Source: Geobacillus stearothermophilus ATCC 12980
GTDB lineage: Bacteria; Bacillota; Bacilli; Bacillales; Anoxybacillaceae
Assembly (NCBI RefSeq): GCF_030369615.1
Contig: NZ_CP128494.1
Span: 2,499,501-2,563,500, forward strand
Direction: 5' to 3'
Length of the DNA: 64,000 nucleotides
The notes under the pieces were generated by a model. The model was not told where the DNA came from. It saw nothing but the letters and a program-made list of their open reading frames with translations, and did no database searches. A program made the translations under genes and the position numbers. Positions 52,244-60,152 of this stretch are shown in pieces (position 1 is the stretch's first letter; every line of letters starts with the position of its first letter).

Positions 52244-52271
52244 ATATCGGCACGTAGGCTTCCAATGTTTA
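52244..52271 (-). promoter_or_regulatory. SigD-type promoter of the ylqG-like to fliW operon
   Basis: Minus strand TAAA-16 nt-GCCGATAT (exact -10, exact -35, spacing one long), followed by AAAAAG as at hag. It lies 37 bp before the YlqG-like start, just after comFC. Confidence 0.82.
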
Positions 52272-52276
52272 CACTG

Positions 52277-52969
52277 TTACGCGCGAATGAGCGTCAACGC
52301 CCCCACCTCTGCCGCCCCCGCTTCAAGCAAAACAAGGGCCGCGTGGCGGACGGTGATGCCCGTCGTGTAAATGTCATCGATGAGAACGATTCGTTTTCCG
52401 TCAATCGGCGGATGTCCGGAGAGAAAAAACGGGTTGTCGGTCTCCATCCGCTCGCGGCGCGATTTTTTCGATTGTTTTTCGGAATGCTTGCGAGAAAGCC
52501 AAGGGAAATACGGAAACGGAAGCAGGCGGGCGAGCGCTTCCGCTTGGTTGAAGCCGCGCTCATACAGCCGTTCGGGGCTCAGCGGGATTGGGACGATGTG
52601 CCAATCGCGGCCGAAATGTCGGCGAAACGCTTGGGAAAACGGACGGCGGAATGCCTCGACGATGACATAGTCGCCGCGGAATTTCCATAAGGCGACGACG
52701 TCTTTCATCCAGTCGTTGTATAGATAGACGGATCGGTTTTTCACGAGCACCCTCCCCCATTGTTCATCTTCCTGCCACCGAAGGCAGTCGGCGCACAGCG
52801 ATGGCTTGGCTTCCTCGAGCGGGCGGCCGCACATCTCGCAAAGGCGGCCGTCAATGAGTTTGAACGACCCGCGGCAGCGTGGGCAAAGGACGTCTGGGTC
52901 TTCAAGAAGAATCAGTTGGCGCCAGCTCGTGATCGGGTTGTACGGAGAATGGCAAAGGAGGCAGTTCAT
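52277..52969 (-). CDS. comFC: Competence protein ComFC, phosphoribosyltransferase-like
   Basis: 230 residues: a zinc-finger N-terminus (CLLCHSPY, CPRCRGSF, CEMCGRPL, CADCLRW), then a PRTase core ending in the PRPP motif IVLIDDIYTTGITVRHAALV. ComFC works with ComFA in DNA uptake during competence. It overlaps the comFA end by 4 nt (ATGA). Confidence 0.94.
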   Translation of the reverse strand: MNCLLCHSPYNPITSWRQLILLEDPDVLCPRCRGSFKLIDGRLCEMCGRPLEEAKPSLCADCLRWQEDEQWGRVLVKNRSVYLYNDWMKDVVALWKFRGDYVIVEAFRRPFSQAFRRHFGRDWHIVPIPLSPERLYERGFNQAEALARLLPFPYFPWLSRKHSEKQSKKSRRERMETDNPFFLSGHPPIDGKRIVLIDDIYTTGITVRHAALVLLEAGAAEVGALTLIRA

Positions 52970-54363
52970 CGATGCAGCAACCCCCTTTTCTTCGCTGTCT
53001 CATTCATGCGGACAATGTGGCGGCGCGCCCGCACCATCTCGTTCGTTTTTCCGTGATGGAAAAAGCGGACGTCGCCATCCGGAAACGCCGCGTGGCGGCC
53101 GACGCGGCCGGCGATTTGCACAAGAGCGCTTTCCGTAAAGATGCGGTCTTCGGCACCGAGAACGGCGACATCGATGTTCGGCACCGTCACGCCGCGCTCA
53201 AGAATCGTCGTCGTCACAAGCAGCGGAACGCGCCCGTCGCGAAACGCCTGCACATGATCGGCGCGATCCGGGGCTTCGGCGTGGACGCCGACGATGCGGG
53301 GATCGACGCGCTGCAAGAGGCGGGTGACAGCTTCAAGCTCATCGATATGGGGAACGAACAAAAACGCCTGCTTTCTCTGTTCCAAACGATGGAGAACCCA
53401 CGCAAGGACGTTTTCGGGCAAGCGGCCGCGCTCTAACCGCTTGCGCCAATTGCCGCACCATTCGAACACGGGGACGGGGAGCGGATGGCCGTGATAGCGG
53501 GCGGGGATGACGACGGCGTTCCGTTTGCCACGCGCAATGTCACGCTGCCAAGCGCGGGAGGGAGTGGCGGTGAGATAGATGAGGCTTGATCGTTCTTTCC
53601 GCGCTTGACTGACGGCGTATTCAAGCATCGGTTCAACCGAATACGGGAAGGCGTCGACTTCATCGATGATCATGACATCAAACGCGCGGTACGCGCGCAA
53701 CAGTTGGTGGGTAGTGGAAAGAACGAGCGGGGCGATTCGCCCGCGCTCATCGCTTCCGCCGTGCCATACGGCGAGCGAAACGCGCGGGAACGCCTGGCGG
53801 AAGCGCGGAGCCAGTTCGCGGACAACGTCCACTCTAGGCGTGGCGAGGCCAACGCGCCAACCTTCCTCCAAGGCGGCAGCGATGGCGGGAAACAACATCT
53901 CGGTTTTCCCTGCCCCGCATACGGCCCAAACGATCAGCTCGCTTCGGTCCAGCACCGCCTGTCGGACAGCCTGCGCGGCCTCCGCTTGAGCGGCGGACAG
54001 CGTCCCATCCCAAACAAGCGGCGCCTCGTGCGGCTCGGACGGAAGCGGCATCGTCACGTGCACAAGGTGAGTGCAGGAGCTGATGCGCCCCATCACGAGA
54101 CACTTGCGGCAATACGCACAATCTGCCCCGCAGCGGGCGCACGGAAACGCGGCAAAAAGATGAGGATCGTTATTTCCGCAACGGACGCAGCGCCAGGCGC
54201 GCGCTGTTTTGATGAGCCCGGGCTGTTCGTGAAGCAAACCGGTCTGGATGGCGGCAGCGACTTCTCCATCGGGAAACGGCAGCTGCTCTCGGGGTAGGCG
54301 CTGGCCATTGAGCCAGACGACAAGCGGCGAAGCAGCGGTTGATGGGGGATGTACAATGAGCAT
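52966..54363 (-). CDS. comFA: Competence DNA-uptake helicase ComFA
   Basis: 465 residues, DEAD-like ATPase: zinc-finger Cys (CVRCGN, CARCGADCAYCRKC), Walker A AVCGAGKTEML, DEVD in MIIDEVDAFPYS, motif III LTATPS, and C-terminal motif V/VI TTTILERGVTVPNIDVAVLG and QIAGRVGRHA. It drives single-stranded DNA import. comFB, present between comFA and comFC in B. subtilis, is absent. The GGAG site is unusually close to the ATG. Confidence 0.95.
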   Translation of the reverse strand: MLIVHPPSTAASPLVVWLNGQRLPREQLPFPDGEVAAAIQTGLLHEQPGLIKTARAWRCVRCGNNDPHLFAAFPCARCGADCAYCRKCLVMGRISSCTHLVHVTMPLPSEPHEAPLVWDGTLSAAQAEAAQAVRQAVLDRSELIVWAVCGAGKTEMLFPAIAAALEEGWRVGLATPRVDVVRELAPRFRQAFPRVSLAVWHGGSDERGRIAPLVLSTTHQLLRAYRAFDVMIIDEVDAFPYSVEPMLEYAVSQARKERSSLIYLTATPSRAWQRDIARGKRNAVVIPARYHGHPLPVPVFEWCGNWRKRLERGRLPENVLAWVLHRLEQRKQAFLFVPHIDELEAVTRLLQRVDPRIVGVHAEAPDRADHVQAFRDGRVPLLVTTTILERGVTVPNIDVAVLGAEDRIFTESALVQIAGRVGRHAAFPDGDVRFFHHGKTNEMVRARRHIVRMNETAKKRGLLHR

Positions 54364-55003
54364 CACTCCTTTTGAAATTCAAGAAAAGCATGTTCCCGAG
54401 CTGGGAGCCAAAAAGAGCGGGTGGCGCAGTGATGCGGTAAAAACGCGCTCCCCCAGGTTGAAAGGCTTTGAGCGCATCAATGAGCCAGTGTTATGGAGAA
54501 AGAGCAGAGCTGACGATGTTTTTCCCTAAAAGGCGGGTGGAAAACCGCTGTTCCCCTTGATCGATGAGTTGAATGTGTGAAAAGAAGGAACGACGCTACA
54601 AGGTTTTTCTAGTTGAGAAACGAAGCGAGAAAGCGGTTGTGCTAGCAAATCACCGCCCTTCTAACAAAATGATGAAAAGATGGGGAGGAAGCAAAAAACG
54701 GCAGCCTTCGATCGGCAAAGAAAGTGGAGGCAAAAAGGGCTTCCCAATGGAGTCAAGATGTGGTTTGACCCTCTTTTTCACGACATATCGACCTTCGAAA
54801 GAAAAGGATAAAGCGAAATCCGACAACATCAAAGATCCACAGAGAGTCATCGAGTCGATCGACAACGTGTTTCGACAACATTCCCAGGGAAATAGCGACA
54901 AATTTTTCAGGAATAGAAAACGTTCGACAAGTTCGGCCAGTACCGCATCTCCGGTCCGTTTCATAAGGAGGTGAGAAAACGAATGTAAAACAAATTCGCC
55001 GCC
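54364..55003. other. 640-bp region without a convincing gene
   Basis: Between comFA and the degV terminator. A 133-codon plus-strand frame (54573-54974) and opposing minus-strand frames exist but look like chance or decay: no ribosome site for the former, low-complexity, no recognisable domain. An AAGGAGG-spaced ATG followed at once by TAA occurs at about 54966-54986. I found no clear pair of ComK-type AAAA-N5-TTTT boxes. Confidence 0.5.
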
Positions 55004-55036
55004 GCACAAGGCGGGGCACACCGTTCCGCCTTGTGC
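55004..55036 (-). terminator. Terminator of degV
   Basis: A perfect 11-bp stem (GCACAAGGCGG / CCGCCTTGTGC, 11-nt loop) about 40 bp after the degV stop, followed on the minus strand by a short GC spacer and a T-rich stretch. Confidence 0.65.
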
Positions 55037-55076
55037 TCGGCTGCAGCGCCTCAAGGCGGCGCTTTGCGGCCTCGAC

Positions 55077-55922
55077 TTATGGCTGATACCACGTCAGCCC
55101 GAGCGCCCCTTCGCCGACGTGCGTGGCGATGACGGGGCCAAAATAGCTGATCGAAAATTCGACGTGCGGATAGCGGGCGGCCAGCTCATCGCGCCAACGG
55201 CTCGCTTCATCGGGCTGGTTGGCATGGATGATAGCGGCTTTGAGCGGAACGCCTTTGTCCGCATCTTCGTCAAACAGCTCCTCGATGCGTTGCACCGCCT
55301 TTTTGCGCGTGCGGATTTTTTCAAACGGCACGATCACTTTGTTTTCAAAGCGAAGGAGCGGCTTGATTTGCAAGAGGCCGCCGATGAACGCCTGCGCGCC
55401 AGTGAGCCGTCCGCCGCGCTGCAGGTGGGACAAGTCGTCGACCATAAAGTAGGCGCGCAACGTCCGCTTCATCTCATCAAGACGGGCGAGAATCTCCTCC
55501 GGCATTTTCCCCGCCTTCGCCATCTCGGCGGCTTCGATGGCGTAAAACCCTTGCGCCATGCAGCTGATTTCCGAATCATAGGCGTAAACGCGCAGACCAT
55601 CGACCATTGTTCCCGCCGTCACCGCGCCTTGATACGTGCCGCTGATGCCGCTTGAGAGGTGGATGCTGATGACAGCGTCGTACCCTTCCTCACGAATGGC
55701 AGTGAACAAGTCGACAAATTCGCCGACTGAGGGCTGCGATGTCGTCGGCAGCTTAGGACTCTGCTTGATTTTGACAAAAAATTCATCCGCCGTCATATCG
55801 ATCTCTTCGCGATATGTTTCGTCCCCAAAAATGACGCTGAGCGGAATCATCCGGATGCCGAGCCGCTCGCGCACGTCTTTCGGCAAATAAGCCGTGCTAT
55901 CGGTGACAATCGCAATTTTCAC
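55077..55922 (-). CDS. degV: DegV-family fatty-acid-binding protein (YviA)
   Basis: 281 residues: KIAIVTDSTAYLPKDVRERL, the fatty-acid contacts PTTSQPSVGEF and SIHLSSGISGTYQGA, VDDLSHLQRGGRL and the C-terminal THVGEGALGLTWY. DegV proteins bind fatty acids for the Fak kinase. I prefer a GTG at 55922 (AAGGA 9 nt upstream; orthologues start there) over an ATG 9 nt earlier, which overlaps the ribosome site. Confidence 0.94.
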   Translation of the reverse strand: MKIAIVTDSTAYLPKDVRERLGIRMIPLSVIFGDETYREEIDMTADEFFVKIKQSPKLPTTSQPSVGEFVDLFTAIREEGYDAVISIHLSSGISGTYQGAVTAGTMVDGLRVYAYDSEISCMAQGFYAIEAAEMAKAGKMPEEILARLDEMKRTLRAYFMVDDLSHLQRGGRLTGAQAFIGGLLQIKPLLRFENKVIVPFEKIRTRKKAVQRIEELFDEDADKGVPLKAAIIHANQPDEASRWRDELAARYPHVEFSISYFGPVIATHVGEGALGLTWYQP

Positions 55923-56165
55923 AGGCGCCATTCCTTCCTGATTCAGCCTTTTCTGCCATTATACCAAAAAGACTCGTTGTCCACCACCGCTCGATGCATG
56001 AGGAGGCAAAGAACGCGGGCAGGCCGTGAAGCGGAACATCGTTGATCCTCATGCAACGCTTTGCCCAAGCCGCTCCTTCGCCGTCAAACGGCGCATCGAT
56101 GCCACAGGAAGCCGCTTCGATCGTCAACGCACCGCTGCAAAGACTGACGAGAGCCCCCGTTCCGT

Positions 56166-56840
56166 TCAGCGCACCTCCACCCAGCCGTTTTTGATCGCAA
56201 CCACAACGGCTTGCGTCCGGTCATTGACGTTTAATTTTTGCAAGATGCTGCTGACGTGGTTTTTCACCGTTTTTTCGCTAATGTACAGCGCTTCGCCGAT
56301 GGCGCGGTTGCTTTTGCCGTCGGCCAACAGCTGCAGCACTTCGCACTCGCGCCGCGTCAATAAATGCAACGGACGACGCACTTCTTGTTTGACCGCCACG
56401 CCGCCTTTTTCCGACGTCAAGCGGCGGTATTCGCGAATCAAGTTGTGCGTCACTTTCGGATGCAAATACGATCCGCCTTCCGCGACGATTCTCACCGCCT
56501 CAATGAGCGTATCGGTATCCATCTCCTTCAGCAAATACCCCGTCGCCCCCGTCTGCAAAGCGCGCATCACATAGTGTTCATCGTCATGGATCGACAGCAC
56601 GACGACTTTCGTATCAGGGTAAGCTTCGATCAGCTGTTTCGTCGCCTCCACGCCGTTGATGTCCGGCATGTTAATGTCCATCAGCACCAAATCGGGGCGG
56701 TATGTTTCGACGATTGAAAGCGCTTCGCTTCCGTCGCTTCCTTCCGCCACGACTTCAAAATCGCCCTCAAATTCCAAAATGCGCTTGATGCTCTCGCGAA
56801 ACAGCTGGTGATCGTCGATAATCGCGATGCGTGTTTTCAT
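56166..56840 (-). CDS. degU: Response regulator DegU
   Basis: 224 residues: a receiver domain with acidic pocket [13 protein letters not shown] and phospho-acceptor D55 in [11 protein letters not shown] in [19 protein letters not shown], and a LuxR-type helix-turn-helix ([39 protein letters not shown]). It controls exoenzymes, competence, biofilm and flagellar genes. Its ATG overlaps the degS stop (ATGA). Confidence 0.97.
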   Translation of the reverse strand: MKTRIAIIDDHQLFRESIKRILEFEGDFEVVAEGSDGSEALSIVETYRPDLVLMDINMPDINGVEATKQLIEAYPDTKVVVLSIHDDEHYVMRALQTGATGYLLKEMDTDTLIEAVRIVAEGGSYLHPKVTHNLIREYRRLTSEKGGVAVKQEVRRPLHLLTRRECEVLQLLADGKSNRAIGEALYISEKTVKNHVSSILQKLNVNDRTQAVVVAIKNGWVEVR

Positions 56841-58018
56841 CGTTTCCTCTCCTCCTTGTTCGCTTCGTCAGTCGAACGGTCGAGCGGAACGCGAATGAAC
56901 ACGGTCGTTCCGCTGCCAATCTTTGAGCGGATGTCGAGCGTGCCGCCGAGCAGCTCCACCCGCTCCCGCATTCCAATCAAGCCGAACGCATTTTCTTTTT
57001 TGACCGATGGATCAAATCCTTTGCCATCGTCTTTGACACTGACAAGCAGATGGTGGCACGTCACTTCCATTTTGACGTCGATATGGCGCGCTTCGGCATG
57101 CTTTAAGGCATTTTGCACCGATTCTTGGACAAGGCGAAACACGGCCGCCTCCATCCGCGACGGCAGCCGAATTTCTTCGCCGATATGTACAAAGGAAATA
57201 TGGACTCCGTTATTATATTCTTCGGTCGTTTGCAAGTATTTTTTTAGCGTCGGAACCAATCCTAAATCATCAAGCGCCATCGGCCGCAAATCGTAAATGA
57301 TGCGGCGCACTTCGGACAAAGCCGAACGCACCATTTTGCGAAAATCACGAATCTCGGCGATCGCCGCCTCTGTCCCTCGCTCTTTGATCACCTTTTCGAC
57401 GAGATCCGATCGAAGCAGGACATGCGCAAGCAGCTGCGCCGGGCCGTCATGGATTTCCCGCGACAGCCGACGCCGCTCTTCTTCCTGGGCTTCGGTGATT
57501 TTCAGCCCAAATTCCTGCTTTTGCTTCGCTCCTTCAACGAGCTCGCTGACCTGGCGGAAATCGCTGTTTAAGTAGTGGAGCACGACCGTAATTTGCCCGA
57601 CTAAATAATCGGCGCGTTCGATAATTTGCGCAAAGCTCGCCAATCTCCGCTCGAGTTCATCACGGCGCAGCCGCAGCTGTTTCTCCCGCTCGCGCACCAT
57701 CGTCAGCTTCATATGCAGCTCGTGCGCCGCTTCATACGCCTCGCGAATATCTTGCTCCAAGTGGGTCGAAAAGTTTTGGCTCACTTCCGACAGGCGGCGG
57801 CGCGCCCGGCGCGCCTCCATTTCGAGCCGGTCCGCTTCTTCGATCGCCTGCACGGTCAGCCGCTTCACCTCCTCAAGTTCGCGAAGCAAATGGTCGTGCT
57901 CTTGACGCGACTGCTCCCCGATGCGGAAAATTTCGTCTTTGCTATGTTGAACGGTGTCGATCATTTTTTCGACAATCCGATCTAACTGCTTTACGTCCCA
58001 CTGTTTTGCCTTAGCCAT
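56837..58018 (-). CDS. degS: Sensor histidine kinase DegS
   Basis: A 393-residue soluble kinase with no TM helices. N-terminal coiled-coil sensor (about 1-175), phospho-acceptor His in [20 protein letters not shown] (about residue 190), and a HATPase with [20 protein letters not shown] (N box), [11 protein letters not shown] and [18 protein letters not shown]. It phosphorylates DegU. Good AGGTTGG site at ATG 58018. Confidence 0.97.
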   Translation of the reverse strand: MAKAKQWDVKQLDRIVEKMIDTVQHSKDEIFRIGEQSRQEHDHLLRELEEVKRLTVQAIEEADRLEMEARRARRRLSEVSQNFSTHLEQDIREAYEAAHELHMKLTMVREREKQLRLRRDELERRLASFAQIIERADYLVGQITVVLHYLNSDFRQVSELVEGAKQKQEFGLKITEAQEEERRRLSREIHDGPAQLLAHVLLRSDLVEKVIKERGTEAAIAEIRDFRKMVRSALSEVRRIIYDLRPMALDDLGLVPTLKKYLQTTEEYNNGVHISFVHIGEEIRLPSRMEAAVFRLVQESVQNALKHAEARHIDVKMEVTCHHLLVSVKDDGKGFDPSVKKENAFGLIGMRERVELLGGTLDIRSKIGSGTTVFIRVPLDRSTDEANKEERKR

Positions 58019-58232
58019 TTGCCAACCTCCAACATCGCTGCCAAGCGGTGCGCATGGGCGCCAGCAAAATTTGTTTGAAGGAAAAAAGTTGTCGATTTAT
58101 AATAATAAAAGCATGCTCTATCTATTGCTCTTTTATTTTTAGTTTACCATAATGAGAGTAGAGCGCTAGCCGTTCTTGCAAAAATAAACAAATAAACCGT
58201 TTGCACGATGTTGATCGTTGAGGTGTTTCGTT

Positions 58233-58874
58233 TTGTTGCAAAAATATTACACGGTTAAAGGATACGGTGAACACGAAATCGTAATTGAAAAATCACGGTT
58301 TATCTGCTATGTCAACCGCGCGGAAACGGAAGAAGAGGCTATCGCCTTTATTCAACAGATCAAGAAGAAGCATTGGGACGCCACCCACAACTGCTCCGCC
58401 TATTTGATTGGGGAGCATGACCAAATCCAAAAAGCGAACGATGACGGTGAGCCGAGCGGCACCGCAGGGGTGCCGATGCTTGAAGTGCTGAAGAAAAAAG
58501 GATTGAAAGACACCGTCGCCGTCGTCACCCGCTACTTCGGCGGCATCAAGCTCGGTGCGGGCGGCTTGGTGCGTGCATACAGCCGCGCCGTCTCAGAAGG
58601 CCTGAACGCCGCAGGCATCGTCGAACGCCGGCTCATGCGCGTCATGCAGGTGACGATTGACTATTCGTGGCTTGGGAAGGTGGAAAATGAGCTGCGCTCT
58701 TCCGTATATACTATTAAAAATATCCAATATGCCGACCGCGTCACGTTTGATGTTCTCGTTCCCGAGGACGGCCAGTCTTCGTTCGGCGAGTGGATGACCG
58801 AACTGACAAACGGAAGGGCGGACATTCAGGCGGGAGCGATGGAGTATGCCGAACGGTTGCTTCCGTCTTCCTAA
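58233..58874 (+). CDS. yvyE: YigZ/IMPACT-family protein (YvyE)
   Basis: 213 residues from a TTG at 58233 (GAGGTG site 7 nt upstream; start aligns with B. subtilis YvyE). The IMPACT domain is clear: HEIVIEKSRFICYVNRAETE, HWDATHNCSAYLIGEHD, NDDGEPSGTAGVPMLEVLKK, VVTRYFGGIKLGAGGLVRAY, then a DUF1949 C-terminus. The family is linked to translation control. It is divergent from degS and upstream of the LCP gene. Confidence 0.92.
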   Translation: MLQKYYTVKGYGEHEIVIEKSRFICYVNRAETEEEAIAFIQQIKKKHWDATHNCSAYLIGEHDQIQKANDDGEPSGTAGVPMLEVLKKKGLKDTVAVVTRYFGGIKLGAGGLVRAYSRAVSEGLNAAGIVERRLMRVMQVTIDYSWLGKVENELRSSVYTIKNIQYADRVTFDVLVPEDGQSSFGEWMTELTNGRADIQAGAMEYAERLLPSS

Positions 58875-58906
58875 AACGACACCGTAAAGGAAAGAAGGGT
58901 TAAACG

Positions 58907-59914
58907 ATGAATCATACAAGAAAAACGGTGAAAAAGCGAAAGAAAAAAAAGCGGCTCCGCCGATTATTTTTGCTCGTGTTTCTTCTTTTGCTCGGGGGTG
59001 TTGGCGCCTTTGGCTACAATATTTACTCCGAGACGAAACAGGCGTCAAGCAAAATGTATCAAGCGCTTGATCCATCAGGCAAGCCGGCAAGAAACATTGA
59101 GGTGCGCAAAGACCCATTTACCGTTCTGTTAGTCGGAGTGGAAAACCAGTACCACGACGAGGAGGGGCGGTCTGATGTCGTCATGTTGTTGACCGTCAAT
59201 CCGAAGACGAACAAAGTGTATTTGTTGAGCATTCCCCGCGACACGCGCGTTTACATCCCGAACGAAGGGCGGAAAGACAAAATCACCCATTCTTACAGTC
59301 ATGGCGGCATTCAATCGACCATTGCAGCCGTCAATGAGCTGATCGATGTACCGATTGACTATTACGTGACAACCGATTTTGACGGGTTCCAGAAAATTGT
59401 CGATTCCTTAGGCGGCGTCACGGTGGATGTTCCGTTCACATTCAAAGCCCAACTGACCGGCTCCCTCAAATGGCATACGTTCCATAAAGGCAAACAAGAG
59501 TTGAATGGCAATGAAGCGCTCGCCTATGTGCGCATGAGAAAATCGGACCCCCGCGGCGACTTTGGCCGAAACGAGCGGCAAAAACAAGTCATTCGTGCCA
59601 TTATTGACAAAAGCACATCCATCACCTCGCTGCCGAAGCTGGATGACATCATCGCCGATTTAGGGGATCACGTGCGGACGAACATCCCTCCGGCCGATTT
59701 GTTATCGTTCATCTATGTCTATCAAAAAATGAAAAACGCGGATGTAGAAAATTTGCATTTGAAAGGATACGACGAAACAATCAACGGCGTGTACTACTAC
59801 ATCCCCGACGAGCAATCGGTCAGCTCAATCAATAAAACGCTGCGGCAAGCGCTCGAGACGTCCAACGCCTCCCTCACGCGCAGCAATTCACCATCCACAC
59901 AAAACCAAAATTAA
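58907..59914 (+). CDS. LytR-CpsA-Psr (LCP) family wall-polymer ligase
   Basis: A 335-residue membrane protein: a Lys/Arg-rich cytoplasmic start, one TM helix (LRRLFLLVFLLLLGGVGAF), then the extracellular LCP domain with TVLLVGVENQ, GRSDVVMLLTVNPKTNKVYL, SIPRDTRVYIP and the catalytic/phosphate-binding RMRKSDPRGDFGRNERQKQV. LCP enzymes attach teichoic acids or polysaccharides to peptidoglycan. B. subtilis has tagV at this position. It is followed by its own terminator. Confidence 0.93.
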   Translation: MNHTRKTVKKRKKKKRLRRLFLLVFLLLLGGVGAFGYNIYSETKQASSKMYQALDPSGKPARNIEVRKDPFTVLLVGVENQYHDEEGRSDVVMLLTVNPKTNKVYLLSIPRDTRVYIPNEGRKDKITHSYSHGGIQSTIAAVNELIDVPIDYYVTTDFDGFQKIVDSLGGVTVDVPFTFKAQLTGSLKWHTFHKGKQELNGNEALAYVRMRKSDPRGDFGRNERQKQVIRAIIDKSTSITSLPKLDDIIADLGDHVRTNIPPADLLSFIYVYQKMKNADVENLHLKGYDETINGVYYYIPDEQSVSSINKTLRQALETSNASLTRSNSPSTQNQN

Positions 59915-59925
59915 CGATCACAAAG

Positions 59926-59958
59926 AAGGTGCTCCCAAAAGCAATGGGGCGCCTTTTT
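59926..59958 (+). terminator. Terminator of the LCP gene
   Basis: An 11-bp stem (AAGGTGCTCCC with GGGGCGCCTT, two G-U pairs) followed by five T on the plus strand, 12 bp after the stop. Confidence 0.82.
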
Positions 59959-60079
59959 CCATTTACAGCGTATATCATGCCGCAATGATGATGAAAGAAC
60001 ACAACTTTTCATGTCCTCTGTTTTTTTCTCTTTTTCAACAAAACTTTTCATTTTTTCTCATAATAGGACTGAATTCGGG

Positions 60080-60108
60080 TTGGATAAAACGGCAAAATTC
60101 GCTATGAT
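60080..60108 (+). promoter_or_regulatory. SigA-type promoter of the SH3 amidase gene
   Basis: TTGGAT-17 nt-TATGAT, 45 bp upstream of the TTG start. Both boxes match the consensus at five and five of six positions. Confidence 0.65.
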
Positions 60109-60152
60109 AGTATAGAAAACGCAAACTTGAGAAAAAAGGGGGGATCGAATCC

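Noticed and set aside
54573-54974. 133-codon plus-strand gene between comFA and degV
   Set aside because: Low-complexity Lys/Arg/Ser-rich product, no domain, poor ribosome site; frames on the other strand are equally open.
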